Virus record (IMG/VR): IMGVR_UViG_3300037054_000363
Coordinates: 1 to 46,557 of that record
Origin: a virus
Length of the DNA: 46,557 nucleotides
Strand: one strand, 5' to 3'
Shown: piece after piece, positions 23,072 to 32,034 of the stretch
How the letters are laid out: every line of letters starts with the position of its first letter
Position numbering within the stretch: the stretch's first letter is position 1
Notes under the pieces: generated by a model
Told to the model about the DNA's origin: nothing
Databases searched by the model: none
The model's input: only the letters and a program-made list of their open reading frames with translations
Position numbers and translations under genes: made by a program

Positions 23072-23118
23072 GGGGGGTCGAAATCCTTCCGACCTTTGGG
23101 GGCCCGGACCGTTGGGGG
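23071..23118 (+). other. G7 motif region after HNH gene (possible cos)
   Basis: GGGGGGGTCGAAATCCTT at 23071-23088, then two TTGGGGGC repeats around 23096 and 23110. Motifs of the form G5-7, T, purine-rich, TCCTT recur in E3 at 40233 and 41095. The position after the small terminase and HNH genes fits a packaging-end site. No gene is seen in 23072-23246. Confidence 0.4.
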
Positions 23119-23246
23119 CTCAGCCAGAGATTTTGTTGATTGTGTTCGTTTTTCTTTTTTTTGAGTGTCGGATCAAGACTTGGTTGGTTGCGTGGGTGTG
23201 TCGCTGAGCGCGAGCGTGTCGCGCGAATCGTGGATCACCGATATCA

Positions 23247-23768
23247 ATGTCGCCGGGCGAGGCCATCAGGAAGCTGCAGCGCGCGATCATCGTGCTGGCC
23301 GAGACCGGCGAGCCAGATCCCGTATGCGTCGCGGGATGGCTTCGCCAATTGCTCGAGGCTTCCGACGAAGTCATGTTGCACCAAATTATAGGCGTCGGGC
23401 GCGACTATCGGAGTGCCGACAAACGGTGCAGGCGCGATGATCTCCTTTGCCAGATCAAGGAACGGTATTTTTCCGACCTTTCGAACCGGGAGGTGGCGCA
23501 CCGGATCAGCGCCGAGGTCCAGCGCTACAAGGGCACCGCCTGGCAGCTTGACAGAGGCGCCCGTCGGCGCCCGCGCGGCATCAAGGGGGACTTTTTCCAG
23601 ATTCTAACATTGACGGATCGCGGACTCAGCGAGCCATCGGTTCGCCGGGCGCTGGATCACGGAAGGCCTTTGCGATTAGCCAAAGCAGGGTCCAAGGTCG
23701 ATCAGTCAGGCACCGAGGTGAAACAAAATGTTGCAGATATTGAAGGCAAAGCAGCAAAACGACGATGA
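23247..23768 (+). CDS. hypothetical HTH-like protein (E2)
   Basis: 173 residues. The helical N-terminus (GEAIRKLQRAIIVLAETGE) and central DLSNREVAHRISAEVQRYK segment could be a DNA-binding helix-turn-helix; the tail is basic. No recognised family. It overlaps the next gene by 41 bp in another frame, so one of the two boundaries may be shorter than drawn. It stands between HNH and protease genes where a phage would have its large terminase or portal. Confidence 0.55.
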   Translation: MSPGEAIRKLQRAIIVLAETGEPDPVCVAGWLRQLLEASDEVMLHQIIGVGRDYRSADKRCRRDDLLCQIKERYFSDLSNREVAHRISAEVQRYKGTAWQLDRGARRRPRGIKGDFFQILTLTDRGLSEPSVRRALDHGRPLRLAKAGSKVDQSGTEVKQNVADIEGKAAKRR

Positions 23769-24333
23769 AGTTCGGCCGATTTCGGAGAATGCAGAATTTG
23801 TGGATGCCGCCGCGCTGCTGTCGCGTCTGCAGGGCGAGATTGTGGCGGTGGATCGGCAGATCGAGGCGCTCAATGCACGTTGGTACCGCGAGCAATCCGC
23901 CAACGGCCGCGATGCCGATCCGCTGGTCACTGCCCAACAACTGCTAGACGGGGGCATTCTCGACTCCAGAACGGATGTGGAGAAAATTGACGAGTTGCGC
24001 CGGAGGCGCGAGGTCATCAACGCAGGAATGCGCCGACAGGCGCAGGTAGTTGAGAAAATCAAGGGGAAACTTTCCTTTGAAGCGTCCCGGCGCGTGCGCG
24101 ATCGTCATCGCGATGCTTTGCTTTCCCTCCTTGAGGCGACTCGTGATCTGGTCGCCGCAGCCGCTGCCGAACGTCGTATCCGCGGCGCGCTGATCGAGGC
24201 GGGTTACGCGCCGTCCGAATCGCTATTGCCGGCACCGCGACTTGCTGCTGCGCTGGCGCTGGGCGACGAAAGTTGGGTGGACTCGCCGATCTCGTTTTTC
24301 CGTCGGCAACTCGAAGAGATAGGCATCGCATGA
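23728..24333 (+). CDS. coiled-coil protein upstream of prohead protease
   Basis: 201 residues with long charged helices (LQGEIVAVDRQIEALNARW; EKIDELRRRREVINAGMRR), consistent with coiled coil. No enzyme motif. Its TGA overlaps the protease ATG (ATGA). In E3 a protein of equal length and similar helical nature (41800-42405) directly precedes the capsid gene. Coupling to a maturation protease hints at a scaffold or assembly factor, but no family is recognised. Confidence 0.6.
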   Translation: MLQILKAKQQNDDEVRPISENAEFVDAAALLSRLQGEIVAVDRQIEALNARWYREQSANGRDADPLVTAQQLLDGGILDSRTDVEKIDELRRRREVINAGMRRQAQVVEKIKGKLSFEASRRVRDRHRDALLSLLEATRDLVAAAAAERRIRGALIEAGYAPSESLLPAPRLAAALALGDESWVDSPISFFRRQLEEIGIA

Positions 24334-25103
24334 ATGCCATCGATACGGCGCGCGGTTATGCGGTGGTATGGGGCGCGCGAAGCGTCCCCATCGCCGACAA
24401 CGGCGTGACCTTCGTCGAGATGATCGCGCAAGGTGCTGCGACTTGGTACGGGGACGTCTCGGCCAACTATGGCCATGCGGCACAGACCGGATTTGCTTCG
24501 ACTACGGACAAGTCGCTGCGGATTTGGGCGGACGATTGCGGCGTCGCATTCGAATGCGATATCGCAGCCACGCTCAAGGGCGTCGGTGTCCGCGCCATGC
24601 TCGCGGATACTGGACGGGCATGGGGATGCTCGCCGCTGCTCCGAATCTATGGCCGCGAAAGCACTGGCGTCGAAAACGGTTTCCCAATCGAGCGTCTAAC
24701 GCGGTGCCGGATCGAGCATATCAGCGTTACCGATACACCTTGCTATGCGGCAACCTCAATCTGGTTGAAGTCGTCTCCGCCAGACAGATTGCGGCCGGAA
24801 ATCCGGGTTGCGCGGCGGCGATGGCATCTTAGCGTTCTTGCCGCGGAATCAAAAGTGCAAGCGCCGACGCGCCGCCGGCCCGAACCAATCCAGATCGATG
24901 GTCTTCTTAAGTCCGCCGCGTTCTTGCAGGCATCACGCGCCATGAATTATTGGCAGTGTGCCTCTCAACGAGCCGCGGCCAACCGTCAGTCGCTCGCATC
25001 GGCCGACGTCGTGACGGTCGATACGACCGAACGGATGGGAGAATCTCGCCTGATACGTGGTCGTTGCATCTATCGCAATGGCCATTGGGAGAAACGATCA
25101 TGA
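24330..25103 (+). CDS. HK97-family prohead protease
   Basis: 257 residues from ATG 24330. Family features: GYAVVWGARSVP at the start, a catalytic His in NYGHAAQTG, LRIWADDCGVAFECDI, and the Ser-containing EHISVTDTPCYAATSIW block. The C-terminal ~80 residues are an unusual basic extension. Such serine proteases cleave the scaffold and capsid delta domain during shell maturation. E2 encodes no capsid or portal, so the substrate would have to come from a helper or from another element. The start overlaps the upstream stop. Confidence 0.85.
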   Translation: MNAIDTARGYAVVWGARSVPIADNGVTFVEMIAQGAATWYGDVSANYGHAAQTGFASTTDKSLRIWADDCGVAFECDIAATLKGVGVRAMLADTGRAWGCSPLLRIYGRESTGVENGFPIERLTRCRIEHISVTDTPCYAATSIWLKSSPPDRLRPEIRVARRRWHLSVLAAESKVQAPTRRRPEPIQIDGLLKSAAFLQASRAMNYWQCASQRAAANRQSLASADVVTVDTTERMGESRLIRGRCIYRNGHWEKRS

Positions 25104-25240
25104 GATTCGAAGTGCCGATGTTAGGCCCGGTGCTTCGGAAACCATGCCGCGTGCATCGGCATGGCCTCTGGGAAGCCCGGCGGAACGGGGAGGGCTCCAC
25201 GTTCCGCCGGGCGGATATCGGCTTGCCCGTGGAAATATGA
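25100..25240 (+). CDS. very small hypothetical protein
   Basis: 46 residues (MRFEVPMLGPVLRKPCRVHR to ADIGLPVEI), with its ATG overlapping the protease stop (ATGA). No domain. The overlap with the upstream stop and only 10 bp to the terminase start make translation plausible. Confidence 0.4.
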   Translation: MRFEVPMLGPVLRKPCRVHRHGLWEARRNGEGSTFRRADIGLPVEI

Positions 25241-25250
25241 CAGTGCTTTG

Positions 25251-27029
25251 ATGGCATGGAATCTAAGTTGCAACGACTGGGAGGATCGCCTTCGCGGCGG
25301 TCGATCGCTTGTGCCTGATCTTCCGCTCGATCGATTCGAAGCGGACCAAGCCCTGAAATTCTTCAATCAGCTGCAACTGCCGGACGTTCCCGGCAAGCCG
25401 GCGTTGGCGGAGGCCGGCGGAGATTGGTTCCGCGATATTGTCGCGGCGCTTTTCGGTTCACTCGTTCCAGGCAGCAACGAGCGGCTGATCCGAGAACTGT
25501 TCATCCTGGCGCCGAAGAAATCCAGCAAAACGACTTACGGGGCCGCGCTCATGATGACGGCGTTGCTCGTGAACAGGCGACCGCGCGCCGAGTTCCTGAT
25601 CGTGGCCCCTACCAAAATGATTGCGGACCTTTCGTTTAACCAGGCGGTCGGCATGATCCAGGCCGCGCCCGAGCTTGCAAAGCGGTTTCATATTCAAGAG
25701 CATTTAAAACAGATCACGGACGCGCGGAGCGAAAGTCGCGGCGGTACGCAAGCGCAGCTCAAAATCAAGACCTTTGACACGGGCGTTCTGACCGGAGTCA
25801 AGCCGGCAGGTGCGCTGCTAGATGAGCTGCACGAGATCGCCAAGGATCCCGCCGCGTCGCGAATTATAGGTCAATTGCGCGGCGGTCTCCTACCAAATCC
25901 TGAGGGGTTTTTGGCGTTTATCACCACACAAAGCGATCAACCGCCGAGCGGCATTTTCCGGACCGAGCTAATCAAGGCGCGAATGATCCGCGACGGCAAG
26001 GCCGGCGGTGCAATGCTGCCCGTGCTTTACGAATTTCCCGAAAGCATGCTGGCCTCGGGCGAATGGCGCGATCCGGAACAATGGTGGATGGTAACCCCAA
26101 ATCGGGGAAAGTCCGTAACAATCGATCGGCTTAAGGAAGACTGGGAATCGGCGCAGCTCGCGGGCGAGGATGAAGTCTGCCGATGGGCATCGCAGCATTT
26201 GAATATTCAAATCGGGCTGACGCTCCGATCGGATCGATGGGTGGGCGCCGACTTTTGGGATACGTGTGTTGATGACACTTTGACGCTGGACACGCTGATT
26301 GACCGCTGCGAAGTGATCGTCGTTGGCGTCGACGGCGGCGGGCTCGACGACTTGATGGGAATTGCCGTTCTCGGCCGAGAGAAGACAACGCGCCGATGGC
26401 TGTTATGGTCGAGAGCATGGGCACATGCCATCGTGCTTGCGCGCCGCAAGAGCGAGGCCGTCCGGTTCCGAGACTTCGAACGTGATGGCGATCTTGCGAT
26501 TGTTTCGCAGATCGGGCAGGACGTGCTCGAAATTGCTGAGATTATCGAGCGGATCGATGCGTCGGGCCGGCTGGCGGAAAAGGCTGCGATCGGCGTTGAC
26601 CCCGTGGGTATTGGTCAGGTGATCGAAGAGCTGGCGGCCCGCGGTATTGGCGGCGAGCGTGTCGTGGGCGTGCCCCAAGGGTACAAACTTAACGGTGCGA
26701 TCAAGACGCTCGAACGCAAGCTTGCGGAAAATGCGATCGTGCACGGCGGCCGACCGCTTATGGCCTACTGTATCGGCAATGCGCGCATTGAACCGCGCGA
26801 CAATGCGGTGCTGATTACGAAAGCCGCATCTGGAACCGCCAAGATCGACCCGTTGATGGCGCTGCTCGACGCCGTAGCATTGATGAGCAAAAATCCCGAG
26901 GCGGCAATCGGTCGATCCGTGTACGAAGAAATTGCCGAGCGCGCCAAGCTGCAAGGCGAAAAGCCGAGCAGGCTAAGTCCGGCGCGGCGCGATCCTGAGG
27001 ACGAGCGGTATTGGCAGGAGCTTGCATAA
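25251..27029 (+). CDS. large terminase (E2), intact ATPase-nuclease
   Basis: 592 residues. The ATPase domain has a Walker A-like APKKSSKT at residues 87-94, lacking the usual Gly as in some P27-partner terminases, and a Walker B-like ALLDELHE. The nuclease domain begins about residue 355 with VIVVGVDGGGLDDLMG, continues with AAIGVDPVGIGQVIEE, and ends near KIDPLMALLDAV. All three acidic clusters are present. ATG 25251 is chosen over the frame opening at 25161 because the family start fits and the upstream stretch overlaps the 46-residue gene. It partners the small terminase at 22062. The gene order, with the protease before the large terminase, is unusual. Confidence 0.9.
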   Translation: MAWNLSCNDWEDRLRGGRSLVPDLPLDRFEADQALKFFNQLQLPDVPGKPALAEAGGDWFRDIVAALFGSLVPGSNERLIRELFILAPKKSSKTTYGAALMMTALLVNRRPRAEFLIVAPTKMIADLSFNQAVGMIQAAPELAKRFHIQEHLKQITDARSESRGGTQAQLKIKTFDTGVLTGVKPAGALLDELHEIAKDPAASRIIGQLRGGLLPNPEGFLAFITTQSDQPPSGIFRTELIKARMIRDGKAGGAMLPVLYEFPESMLASGEWRDPEQWWMVTPNRGKSVTIDRLKEDWESAQLAGEDEVCRWASQHLNIQIGLTLRSDRWVGADFWDTCVDDTLTLDTLIDRCEVIVVGVDGGGLDDLMGIAVLGREKTTRRWLLWSRAWAHAIVLARRKSEAVRFRDFERDGDLAIVSQIGQDVLEIAEIIERIDASGRLAEKAAIGVDPVGIGQVIEELAARGIGGERVVGVPQGYKLNGAIKTLERKLAENAIVHGGRPLMAYCIGNARIEPRDNAVLITKAASGTAKIDPLMALLDAVALMSKNPEAAIGRSVYEEIAERAKLQGEKPSRLSPARRDPEDERYWQELA

Positions 27030-29401
27030 TGGCATCACTCGAAACTATTCGCCTGATCACGATCAAAGCAACGGCCGAGGGTGTTGATCCCGCGACGCAA
27101 TCATTGAACAAGCTTGCGGCAGCCCAGGACAATGTCGCGGTCGTCTCGGACAAGTCGTCGAAGTCAACGTTGAGCATGCAGAATGTGCTCGACAAACAGC
27201 AACGTTCGCTCGACGCGAACTGGAGATCCAGCACCCAATATGGCAAGGCCGTCTCCGATCTTGAACGTGCTCATGCACAAGGCCTGACGACGCTCGATCG
27301 GCACAATCAATTGATGGGGCTGGCGGCAGATAAGTACGGCCAGGCCAGCACCACCTCGAAAGCCTTCGCCGCAGCAACCACGGGTGTCTCGGCGCAACTG
27401 ATCGCACTCTCCGCAGGCGCCGGACCGGTTGGCGTGTTTCTCGCCGCGCTCGGTCCATGGGGTATTGCGGCGGCGGTCGGACTCGGCGCGGTCGCGGCGG
27501 CGTTCAATTATGTCGCGGAAGAATCCGCTCGCATGGGGCAGAAGTCGATCGATCTTCAACAGTTCGCCGCCGTAACGGGGTTGACGGTCAGTCAGATCGC
27601 CGCTCTGCGAGCCGAGGGCGCCGAGCTCGGCATTGCGGGCGACAAAATCACGATGTCGTTTGAACGCATGACGGGGCAACTCGCTGAAGCCCATCGAGCG
27701 AATGGAACGCTTTACGAGGACGTCCGCAAGATAAACGTCGGCCTTGCTGACGAGTTGCGCCAAACGACCACGACGGCCGACGCGATCAACGTGCTGGCGA
27801 GGGCATATAAACAGGCCGGCGACGACGCAACCAAGGCCCAGATTGCCCGCGCTGCGTTCGGCGGCCGTGGCGGTCAAGCGCTCGGGCCGGTGCTCGGGCA
27901 GATCGCCGATGCTGGTAGCCTGGGCGTGCTTAGCGACAAGATGCGCTCTCTAAATGACGCGACCGATGTGGAGACAAAGCACTGGGCGCAGATGCAGGCC
28001 CAGATCGACGAGACCAACAAGCGCGCGAAGAACATCTTGGCGAGCATTTTCACCGAGGAAGGGTTGCAGATGCAACTCGCCGCGGCACAAGTGATGGAGC
28101 GGATTGCACGTGCGGCGAAGTCAATTGCCGATCAGCAGCAAGGGCTGACAGCAGCACAACGGTTCATGGTCGATCAAACACGCACCGGCGGCGTGGATAC
28201 CAGCGGCGTCGGCGTGACGATGCCGGCCGGAAACGACGCGGACGCCGCGATGATGGCGGCGCGCTTCCGACTCGGAAATCAGCTTTCCGCCGGCGTCAAG
28301 CTCTCACCGGCGGATATCCAGGCATGGAATCAGCTCGGCGACGCCTTCGCGGGCGTCGGGACCAAGGGCAAGGCGCTAGACAAGACGCTGCTTGATTTGC
28401 AGAACGAGGCCGCTGCAGCAGCAAAACAAACGAGCGAACTAAACGCCTTTCTTGGCTCGGGAGCAACAATCCAGGAAAAGCTCGCCGCAAGGCTCGCGAC
28501 GATCAATTCGCTCTACCTCGACAATAAGACCGGGGTGACAGACGTAGCCAAGGCGCTCGATCTGAAAAACAGAGCGGAGGGTGCGGCGAGGCTCGAATCT
28601 ACGATTCAGTTGGAATCGCTCCGACTTGGATTGATGGGGAATCTCGCGAATGTGTCAGAGGTGGTCACGGCGAAGCAGAACGCGATTAATAGGGCGAACC
28701 AAGAAGGGGCGAAGATCAGCGATACTCTTGCGGCGAATATCAGGCTGCAGACGCAGGCGCAGGCGGAGGCCAGCAAGCTCCAGACGTCCGCTCAATTCGG
28801 GATCTTCGATCCAACGCGGCAACTCGCCAATGCAAAGTTGGAGCTCCAAAGCCTTTTCAATGATCCGTCGATCATAAAGAGCCCGGAGAATTACGCGGAC
28901 GCATGGGCTGTTCTCACAAAACGGATGAAGGAGACGAGCGACCAAGCCGCCGTTGCGCGCTCGACCTTGCCGCAGCTCACGCAGTTCATGCTTGACGCAG
29001 GCAACATGTCGAAGCAATTCGACACGCTTGGAACGACGGGCCTCAACGATTTCAACAGCAGCTTGCTCGATTTTCAGATGGGGACAAAGTCTGCCGGCGA
29101 TGCGATGAAGGATTTCGAGGCTAAGTTCGCCCGCTCGCTCTTGAACATGATGAACCAAATGCTGATCTTGCAGCCGATCGCGGCGGCGCTGAAGGCCGCC
29201 CTCCCAGGGGGCGGAGGCGGCGGTGGATTCAATTTCATGTCGTTCTTCGGCGCCGGTGGCGGGGCGGGCAACGGAATGGCGGCGACCGGCGAGTTCCCCA
29301 TGGCACATTCCGGCGGTATGATTGGCATTGATAGCTTTCCAATGCGCGAGATCAACCCGACCGGCGGTGAGCCGGGCGGATTTGGGGACGTGCTGTCATG
29401 A
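27029..29401 (+). CDS. phage tail tape-measure protein (E2)
   Basis: 790 residues from ATG 27029 (1-bp overlap with the terminase stop). A coiled-coil N-terminus is followed by a hydrophobic Gly/Ala-rich segment (AALGPWGIAAAVGLGAVAAA, about residues 140-165). Long helical repeats come next, and a Gly-rich C-terminus (GGGGGGFNFMSFFGAGG) before HSGGMIGIDSF. This is the usual tape-measure layout, where length sets tail length. Finding it directly after the terminase, without head-tail connectors or tube genes, is odd and supports a reduced or hijacking tail role. Confidence 0.85.
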   Translation: MASLETIRLITIKATAEGVDPATQSLNKLAAAQDNVAVVSDKSSKSTLSMQNVLDKQQRSLDANWRSSTQYGKAVSDLERAHAQGLTTLDRHNQLMGLAADKYGQASTTSKAFAAATTGVSAQLIALSAGAGPVGVFLAALGPWGIAAAVGLGAVAAAFNYVAEESARMGQKSIDLQQFAAVTGLTVSQIAALRAEGAELGIAGDKITMSFERMTGQLAEAHRANGTLYEDVRKINVGLADELRQTTTTADAINVLARAYKQAGDDATKAQIARAAFGGRGGQALGPVLGQIADAGSLGVLSDKMRSLNDATDVETKHWAQMQAQIDETNKRAKNILASIFTEEGLQMQLAAAQVMERIARAAKSIADQQQGLTAAQRFMVDQTRTGGVDTSGVGVTMPAGNDADAAMMAARFRLGNQLSAGVKLSPADIQAWNQLGDAFAGVGTKGKALDKTLLDLQNEAAAAAKQTSELNAFLGSGATIQEKLAARLATINSLYLDNKTGVTDVAKALDLKNRAEGAARLESTIQLESLRLGLMGNLANVSEVVTAKQNAINRANQEGAKISDTLAANIRLQTQAQAEASKLQTSAQFGIFDPTRQLANAKLELQSLFNDPSIIKSPENYADAWAVLTKRMKETSDQAAVARSTLPQLTQFMLDAGNMSKQFDTLGTTGLNDFNSSLLDFQMGTKSAGDAMKDFEAKFARSLLNMMNQMLILQPIAAALKAALPGGGGGGGFNFMSFFGAGGGAGNGMAATGEFPMAHSGGMIGIDSFPMREINPTGGEPGGFGDVLS

Positions 29402-30153
29402 CCGCGATACAAGTTCTCCGCCGACCGAATTGCATCGAGTTTTGCACAGATGGTGCGGGTTATCTCGCGTCCAATGCTGGCGGAGTCCTGGGACAACTCG
29501 CCAGCAAGATCGTCATATTTCCAGAAATTTCGTGCGCTCTCGCGAGTCGCGGACCGGGCTATTTTTTGCCGTTTGTGCATCGAAGGATATTAGGATGTTT
29601 CGCCGATTTTGATGCATTACTCCGCGACTTTTCGGACGTGGCGCTCTGCACATTGAACGACCTTCAGGAATTTCATAACGATGAAAGCGTCGAGGACTTC
29701 GAGGTGATTGTCGGCGGTTGGTCGGAAAGTCGTGCGCGTTTTGAGACCTATAGCCTCGTATCACACGATCTCTGGGTAAAGCATGGGTTTGCGCCATGGA
29801 CGCTAATGCCACTTAGCGAGTTCTATGCGGTGCCATGGCCGGACGACGACGACATACGGGCAGTCGGCTTGTACGGAGAAGACGGCAAGATCCAGGTAGC
29901 ATTGTCCCCTGAGGGAATGCCACTCTTCATGCAGGCTCAGAGATTGCGGAAAATTCCGCGGGAAGACACACCCTGTCTCGCGGGCGGCTTCATCCAAAAA
30001 ACCGCGATCGGGAAGGGATGGGCGCAGACGGCCATTGTGTTCCACTGGAATGATAAAATGGGCGAAGTGGTCCGGCCGAACCTTCAGGAAGCTGAGGACA
30101 TTCGCTTGGCAATAACGTCCGCGTCGACAGTTGCAGGATCGGAGAGGAAATAG
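29398..30153 (+). CDS. hypothetical protein, possible Ntn-hydrolase-like fold
   Basis: 251 residues, coupled to the tape-measure gene by ATGA overlap. The first 60 residues (MTAIQVLRRPNCIEFCTDGA, then GVLGQLASKIVIFPEIS, then CALASRGPG) have the strand pattern of proteasome-like Ntn hydrolases: a TDGAGY loop, then KxxxxP and SRG. The rest is alpha/beta with no tail-fibre repeats. Proteins of this kind are sometimes found beside tail genes in alphaproteobacterial prophages. Assignment is tentative; activity and the N-terminal nucleophile are not evident. Confidence 0.5.
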   Translation: MTAIQVLRRPNCIEFCTDGAGYLASNAGGVLGQLASKIVIFPEISCALASRGPGYFLPFVHRRILGCFADFDALLRDFSDVALCTLNDLQEFHNDESVEDFEVIVGGWSESRARFETYSLVSHDLWVKHGFAPWTLMPLSEFYAVPWPDDDDIRAVGLYGEDGKIQVALSPEGMPLFMQAQRLRKIPREDTPCLAGGFIQKTAIGKGWAQTAIVFHWNDKMGEVVRPNLQEAEDIRLAITSASTVAGSERK

Positions 30154-30158
30154 AATCC

Positions 30159-30488
30159 ATGACTGATTCCGATGCCCCTACATTCGATCTACCCGAGCCG
30201 CCGCACGGCAAGGTCGAAGAGTTCACTGCTGCAGGTCGAAAGGTCGGCGAGTGGTTTGGCGCAAAATCCACCGAGCTTGTGAGAAAGGCCGAACGTCTGG
30301 GCGTTCTGACGGAAGAGTGGAACGACGATCTGACCCAAAAGATTGCCGGCGACCTTGTCGCCACCGTGAATGATCTGCGAACGCGAGGTTATCCAGATCG
30401 CAAAGTAGCAGCGTTTGAAAAGAGCGCTCTGTCGAGCTGCAAAAAATACATGGGGCGTGCGAGCAAGATCGAGGGGCTGAAAGGTTGA
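30159..30488 (+). CDS. small hypothetical protein after tail genes
   Basis: 109 residues, acidic N-terminus (MTDSDAPTFDLPEPPHG) and helical C-terminus with basic residues. No known domain. It lies 5 bp after the preceding gene and is the last gene of the particle-type operon of E2. Confidence 0.55.
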   Translation: MTDSDAPTFDLPEPPHGKVEEFTAAGRKVGEWFGAKSTELVRKAERLGVLTEEWNDDLTQKIAGDLVATVNDLRTRGYPDRKVAAFEKSALSSCKKYMGRASKIEGLKG

Positions 30489-30754
30489 CGGTCGCGGCGA
30501 GTGACGTGGGCCGGCTCAGCCGTGACGCCGCCCGCCGCCGAGCATAGCATCATCCGAAATCGCGGAACTGGCCTTGCGCAGTGGGGGCAAATCAGCGAAT
30601 CTAGGTGCGCCCGACCCGCCGTCTGGAAAACGGCGGGCCGGACGACTTGCCATCAACCGCCACGGAACGGCGACCGATGACCGAATCAAGCCTACCAAAA
30701 AACCGATCGGCATTCCGCCGTGGCCGTGGCTCCATCAACAGGGAGTCCACCACC
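30489..30754 (+). other. non-coding gap with hairpin before Tat-signal genes
   Basis: No convincing gene; an open frame from 30605 joins the downstream gene but lacks a ribosome site. A perfect 8-bp hairpin CCCGCCGT/ACGGCGGG lies at 30615-30637, a likely terminator of the tail operon. The remainder probably holds the promoter of the Tat-signal gene pair. Confidence 0.5.
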
Positions 30755-31480
30755 ATGACCACCACCACGTCACGTCGGGCCATCCTAGCCGGGGCCGCTG
30801 CGCTTCCCGCGCTCGCCACCAGCCAAGCGCTCGCCAATTTCTCGAACCTCACGCCGGATCCGATCTTCGCCGCCCTTGATGCCTACCGCCGCGCCGACGC
30901 CGCATGTGTTGCGGTCGACGGGGATATGCCGGACCATTTGATGGGCGCCCGCGACGATGCGATCGACGTGCTGTTGCGCGCCCGGCCGACCACGCCGGAT
31001 GGTCTTTCTGCTTTCACCGGCTGGACGCGCGAACAGGCCGATTGGCTCTGCCGAAATGGTTCGACCTGGGCGCCCAGCTACCTCTCGAAAGTCGCCGCCG
31101 CGATCGACGACGCGACCCGCGGGATGACTGGGCTGCAGCCGTGGTCGCCGCCCGCGTCGATCGTCACCGGGAATGATCCGATCTTTGCGGCGATCGACGC
31201 CGCGCGCGCTGCCGAAACGGTGCTAGCGAAAGAACAAGAAGACGAAAATTCGCCAAGCATGGGCGGGCTCAAAATGCTGAACGCAGCACGCCCCGCGCTG
31301 GCGCGCACCGTGCCCACCACGCCGGCCGGGCTCGCCGCATTGACGGCATTCTTCCGGGAAGCACAAGCGAACCTGCACGGTGCCGGGCCATATTTCGAAG
31401 AGGCCGAAGACAGCGAAGCGTTCGCTCGATCACTCGACGTCGCGGTGCGCGGCATGTACGGCAAGGCGGTGCGGTCATGA
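30755..31480 (+). CDS. Tat-signal protein with two repeated domains
   Basis: 241 residues from ATG 30755 (AGGGAG site). The Tat-like signal TTSRRAILAGAAALPALATS ends near ALA at residue 28. Two copies of a ~100-residue unit follow, each opening with DPIFAA(L/I)DA and containing TTPxGL(S/A)A(F/L)T, so the mature part is an internal duplication. Similar short Tat-signal proteins occur in prophage-like regions of Rhizobiales. It should be exported to the periplasm if the signal works. Its function is unknown; a surface change such as superinfection exclusion is conceivable. Overlaps the next gene's ATG. Confidence 0.65.
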   Translation: MTTTTSRRAILAGAAALPALATSQALANFSNLTPDPIFAALDAYRRADAACVAVDGDMPDHLMGARDDAIDVLLRARPTTPDGLSAFTGWTREQADWLCRNGSTWAPSYLSKVAAAIDDATRGMTGLQPWSPPASIVTGNDPIFAAIDAARAAETVLAKEQEDENSPSMGGLKMLNAARPALARTVPTTPAGLAALTAFFREAQANLHGAGPYFEEAEDSEAFARSLDVAVRGMYGKAVRS

Positions 31481-32034
31481 GCAGCACCACATCACGCCGC
31501 GCCGTCCTGGCCGGCATCGCCGCCAGTCCCGCCCTAGCCGCGCCAGCGCTCGCCAGCCATGCCAGCGATGCCCGCTTGCGGGAACTTTGGGCGCAATACC
31601 TTGAGCACCTTGCAGCCGATCAGGCCGCGTGCCTTGCGATGGCCATGGCACGAGCAGCATACGACGCTGAGGAGCCACCTTGCCCGCCTAACGTGCTGCC
31701 CTTTCATCACTCCGAAGCGTTCCGGCCGCTGTGGAAAAAGCGCGGCCTCGATCGGCTCTTTGCCGCCTGGAACGCCGCAGGCGAGCGGGCAGATGAGATT
31801 GTGAAGGCTATCCGCGAAGAGGAAGCCGAAGGGCTATTTGGCATCGGCGTGAAGCTCGCCGCCCTGCCAGTCGACGGCAATGCTCGTGACGATGCCCCCG
31901 ATCACGAGGACGCGATCGTATCAGCGCTTAGCGAAATCGACCGCATGATCGGTACCACCTTCGTTTCATCGTTCTCGGTGCACATACACAACGACGATGA
32001 GTCCGGGGCCGAAGAGACGGCGGTGCAGTCATGA
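31477..32034 (+). CDS. Tat-signal protein, second of pair
   Basis: 185 residues, ATGA overlap with the first Tat gene. The signal TTSRRAVLAGIAASPALAAP closely resembles that of its neighbour; the mature part is acidic and helical without the DPIFAA repeat. Two neighbouring genes with near-identical signals but different bodies suggest a signal module spread by recombination. No enzyme motif. Stop overlaps the next gene's ATG. Confidence 0.65.
   Translation: MSSTTSRRAVLAGIAASPALAAPALASHASDARLRELWAQYLEHLAADQAACLAMAMARAAYDAEEPPCPPNVLPFHHSEAFRPLWKKRGLDRLFAAWNAAGERADEIVKAIREEEAEGLFGIGVKLAALPVDGNARDDAPDHEDAIVSALSEIDRMIGTTFVSSFSVHIHNDDESGAEETAVQS

Noticed and set aside
28655-29308. Minus-strand frame inside the E2 tape-measure gene
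   Set aside because: Shadow of a long plus-strand gene; no start signal or domain.
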